A DNA stretch of 64,000 nt from Jacaranda mimosifolia (Eukaryota > Streptophyta > Magnoliopsida > Lamiales > Bignoniaceae): NCBI GenBank assembly GCA_018894105.1, contig CM032120.1:26930710-26994709 (forward strand). Direction: 5' to 3'. The notes beneath the pieces are model-generated. The model ran no database searches. It was given only the letters and a program-made list of their open reading frames with translations, and had not been told where the DNA came from. Shown piece after piece: positions 62,526 through 64,000 of this stretch; the stretch's first letter is position 1, and the number at the start of each line of letters is the position of its first letter. A program made the position numbers and the translations under genes.

Positions 62526-64000
62526 TTGAACCCTTAGGAGTTCAGTCAGCTTTGAATTCAGCCCTAAGTTTGCTTAGTGCCTTAGATTAGCTTATTTAAC
62601 CCAAAAATTTACATTGATTGATCCCCAAAAATTTTAAATTCCTAGCAATTAAGTCTTCCTTATTTATATTTTGAACTCCAAAAATTTTGTCAAATTAGTA
62701 CTTTGATTTTTTAAAAATCTTATGTACTAAAATGCTAAGTTTAGGGGTGTTACAATCTCCCCCCCTTAAAAGAATTAGGTCCCCAGATTCTCATCTTCGA
62801 CTGGAAGAACTTTGGTTAATATTGGTCTCATTCCCGGGTTGCCTTGATCAAATGTTGTTTTATCCCATTGTCACAATATACTTCACCCAATCCTAGTGAC
62901 GTTTATTTCACTAAGATTTTAATAATCTCGTCCTTTTGGTTTCCCAACATATCCATTCTTACTAAGGCGCATTTTGCCACCTTATTCTTCTAGGGTTATC
63001 TAGTAATCCCATAATCATGGTACCGTTATCCATAATCACTTAAAGTTTCTTGATTTCCATGATCGAACTTGTAGGAAGTAAGTTAAACTATTCTAAAAAT
63101 GAGTGTTAAAACCTTTTTGGTGATTCCATGAAATCATAGAGCGCTTCATCCTTATTTTCTAAAAGGTGTGCCTTGTTGCTCTGGACAAAAGTCCCCAACT
63201 GATTACTTACTCCACCACCGTATCACCGGTTAATTTCCCAAAATCGCCGCAGTGCCACCGTCTTTGATTCTCCTTCTCTAGTAGTCAAATTATGAAATTG
63301 ATGCCACCAGCCGCACTCCTCTCATTGAGCCTGTCCAAAACCTGGTAACTGGTTTTCCTTCTTCGTCGCTCGCCGTCATGGAAGCAGCCACCTCCGAAAC
63401 TCACCGCCGTCGAGATAGAATTCCAAGCATTCCATTGGCACGTTCAGGTTGAAATTGGTACCGTTGTGTTCACTGAGTTGAGAGAAAGGTAGTGGTATGG
63501 TTGGTTGCGAGCCTTGCCGGTGTCGGAGAGAAACCGCCGATGATGGGAAGACGAATTTGCATGTGAGATTTAGATAAATAAGGGGCTGGGTATGATATTT
63601 ATAGGTAATTTCCAGAAATTTTAAATTGACCCCCCCAAAACTTCTCTCAATTTTCATTTGAACCCTTAGGAGTTTCAGTCAGCTTTGAATTCAGCCCTAA
63701 GTTTGCTTAGTGCCTTAGATTAGTTTATTTAACCCAAAAATTTACATTGATTGATCCCCAAAAATTTTAAATTCCTAGCAATTAAGTCTTCCTTATTTAT
63801 ATTTTGAACTCCAAAAATTTTGTCAAATTAGTACTTTGATTTTTTAAAAATCTTATTTACTAAAATGCTAAGTTTAGGGGTGTTACAATCTCCCCCCCTT
63901 AAAAGAATTAGGTCCCCAGATTCTCATCTTCGACTGGAAGAACTTCGGTTAATATTGGTCTCATTCCCGGGTTGCCTTGATCAAATGTTGTTTTATCCCA

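Larger units (their letters stand above)
36216..64000 (-). repeat. LTR-retrotransposon-derived satellite array, about 1,130-bp monomers, 25 copies in window
   Basis: Monomers stand head to tail to the right window edge. The landmark TTCCAAGCATTCCATTGGCA (one base changed in the 57932 copy) begins at 36461, 37602, 38723, 39853, 40984, 42113, 43242, 44372, 45502, 46633, 47763, 48894, 50021, 51151, 52282, 53412, 54542, 55672, 56802, 57932, 58900, 60030, 61159, 62289 and 63421. Spacing is 1127-1132 bp, apart from 1141 and 1121 at the left edge and one of 968. Copies are nearly identical, with scattered substitutions and 1-12-bp indels. Each monomer has an LTR-like part (711 bp in the first copy) and a spacer of about 420 bp. 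No intact retrotransposon protein is encoded. The left border is abrupt at 36216; the right border is outside the window. Confidence 0.95.

Noticed and set aside
36216..64000. A tandem family of real protein-coding genes in the satellite monomer
   Set aside because: The recurring frame varies in length between copies, is broken in many, and has no recognisable domain. The monomer features fit an LTR better.
36216..64000. rDNA intergenic spacer or 5S array
   Set aside because: No rRNA sequence is seen in the monomer, and the LTR-like borders are a better explanation.
36216..64000. CRISPR-like or phage-type repeat array
   Set aside because: Plant nuclear context, monomers above 1 kb with no unique spacers.

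Overview
The window is nuclear DNA of a flowering plant, probably a eudicot. It is AT-rich, its genes have spliced introns, and it is crowded with plant-type transposable elements (Copia, PIF/Harbinger, Mutator-like, hAT, TRIM and tRNA-derived SINEs). Two genuine host genes are visible, both on the plus strand. One is the 3' half of a MORF/RIP (DAG-like) organellar RNA-editing factor (1400-2303; upstream exons lie left of the window). The other is a complete gene for CPSF73-I, the pre-mRNA 3'-end endonuclease (25223-31381; five coding exons, 694 aa).

Between the two genes (6300-23647) lies a three-level nest of transposons with a target-site duplication (TSD) at every level. The outer Copia relic (Copia-I, TSD TTAGG) was entered by a second Copia element (Copia-II, 7431-20736, TSD AGAAA). 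Copia-II was later split inside its integrase region by a 7.4-kb PIF/Harbinger DNA transposon (10720-18093, TSD TTA). A 555-bp hAT-type element (21652-22206) sits separately in Copia-I. All coding parts of the nest are decayed.

Intron 4 of CPSF73-I holds a multi-LTR TRIM retrotransposon array (27431-28548). Downstream of the gene come SINEs, an 884-bp hAT-type element (32112-32995) and a 1.4-kb Mutator-like element with a 9-bp TSD (33139-34556). The latter interrupts a sequence whose uninterrupted paralogue lies at about 4640-4965. A GC-rich island inside it may be captured host DNA.

From 36216 to the right edge the window is one tandem array of about 1,130-bp monomers, 25 copies counted by a shared landmark. 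Each monomer looks like a 0.71-kb LTR (TG...CA ends, internal TATA box, adjoining polypurine tract, all on the minus strand) plus a 0.42-kb spacer. It therefore looks like a satellite built from an LTR retrotransposon. Variant signatures recur at 7-monomer and 2-monomer spacing, indicating higher-order amplification. This array is the most unusual structure in the window. No new enzymatic system or gene cluster was found.
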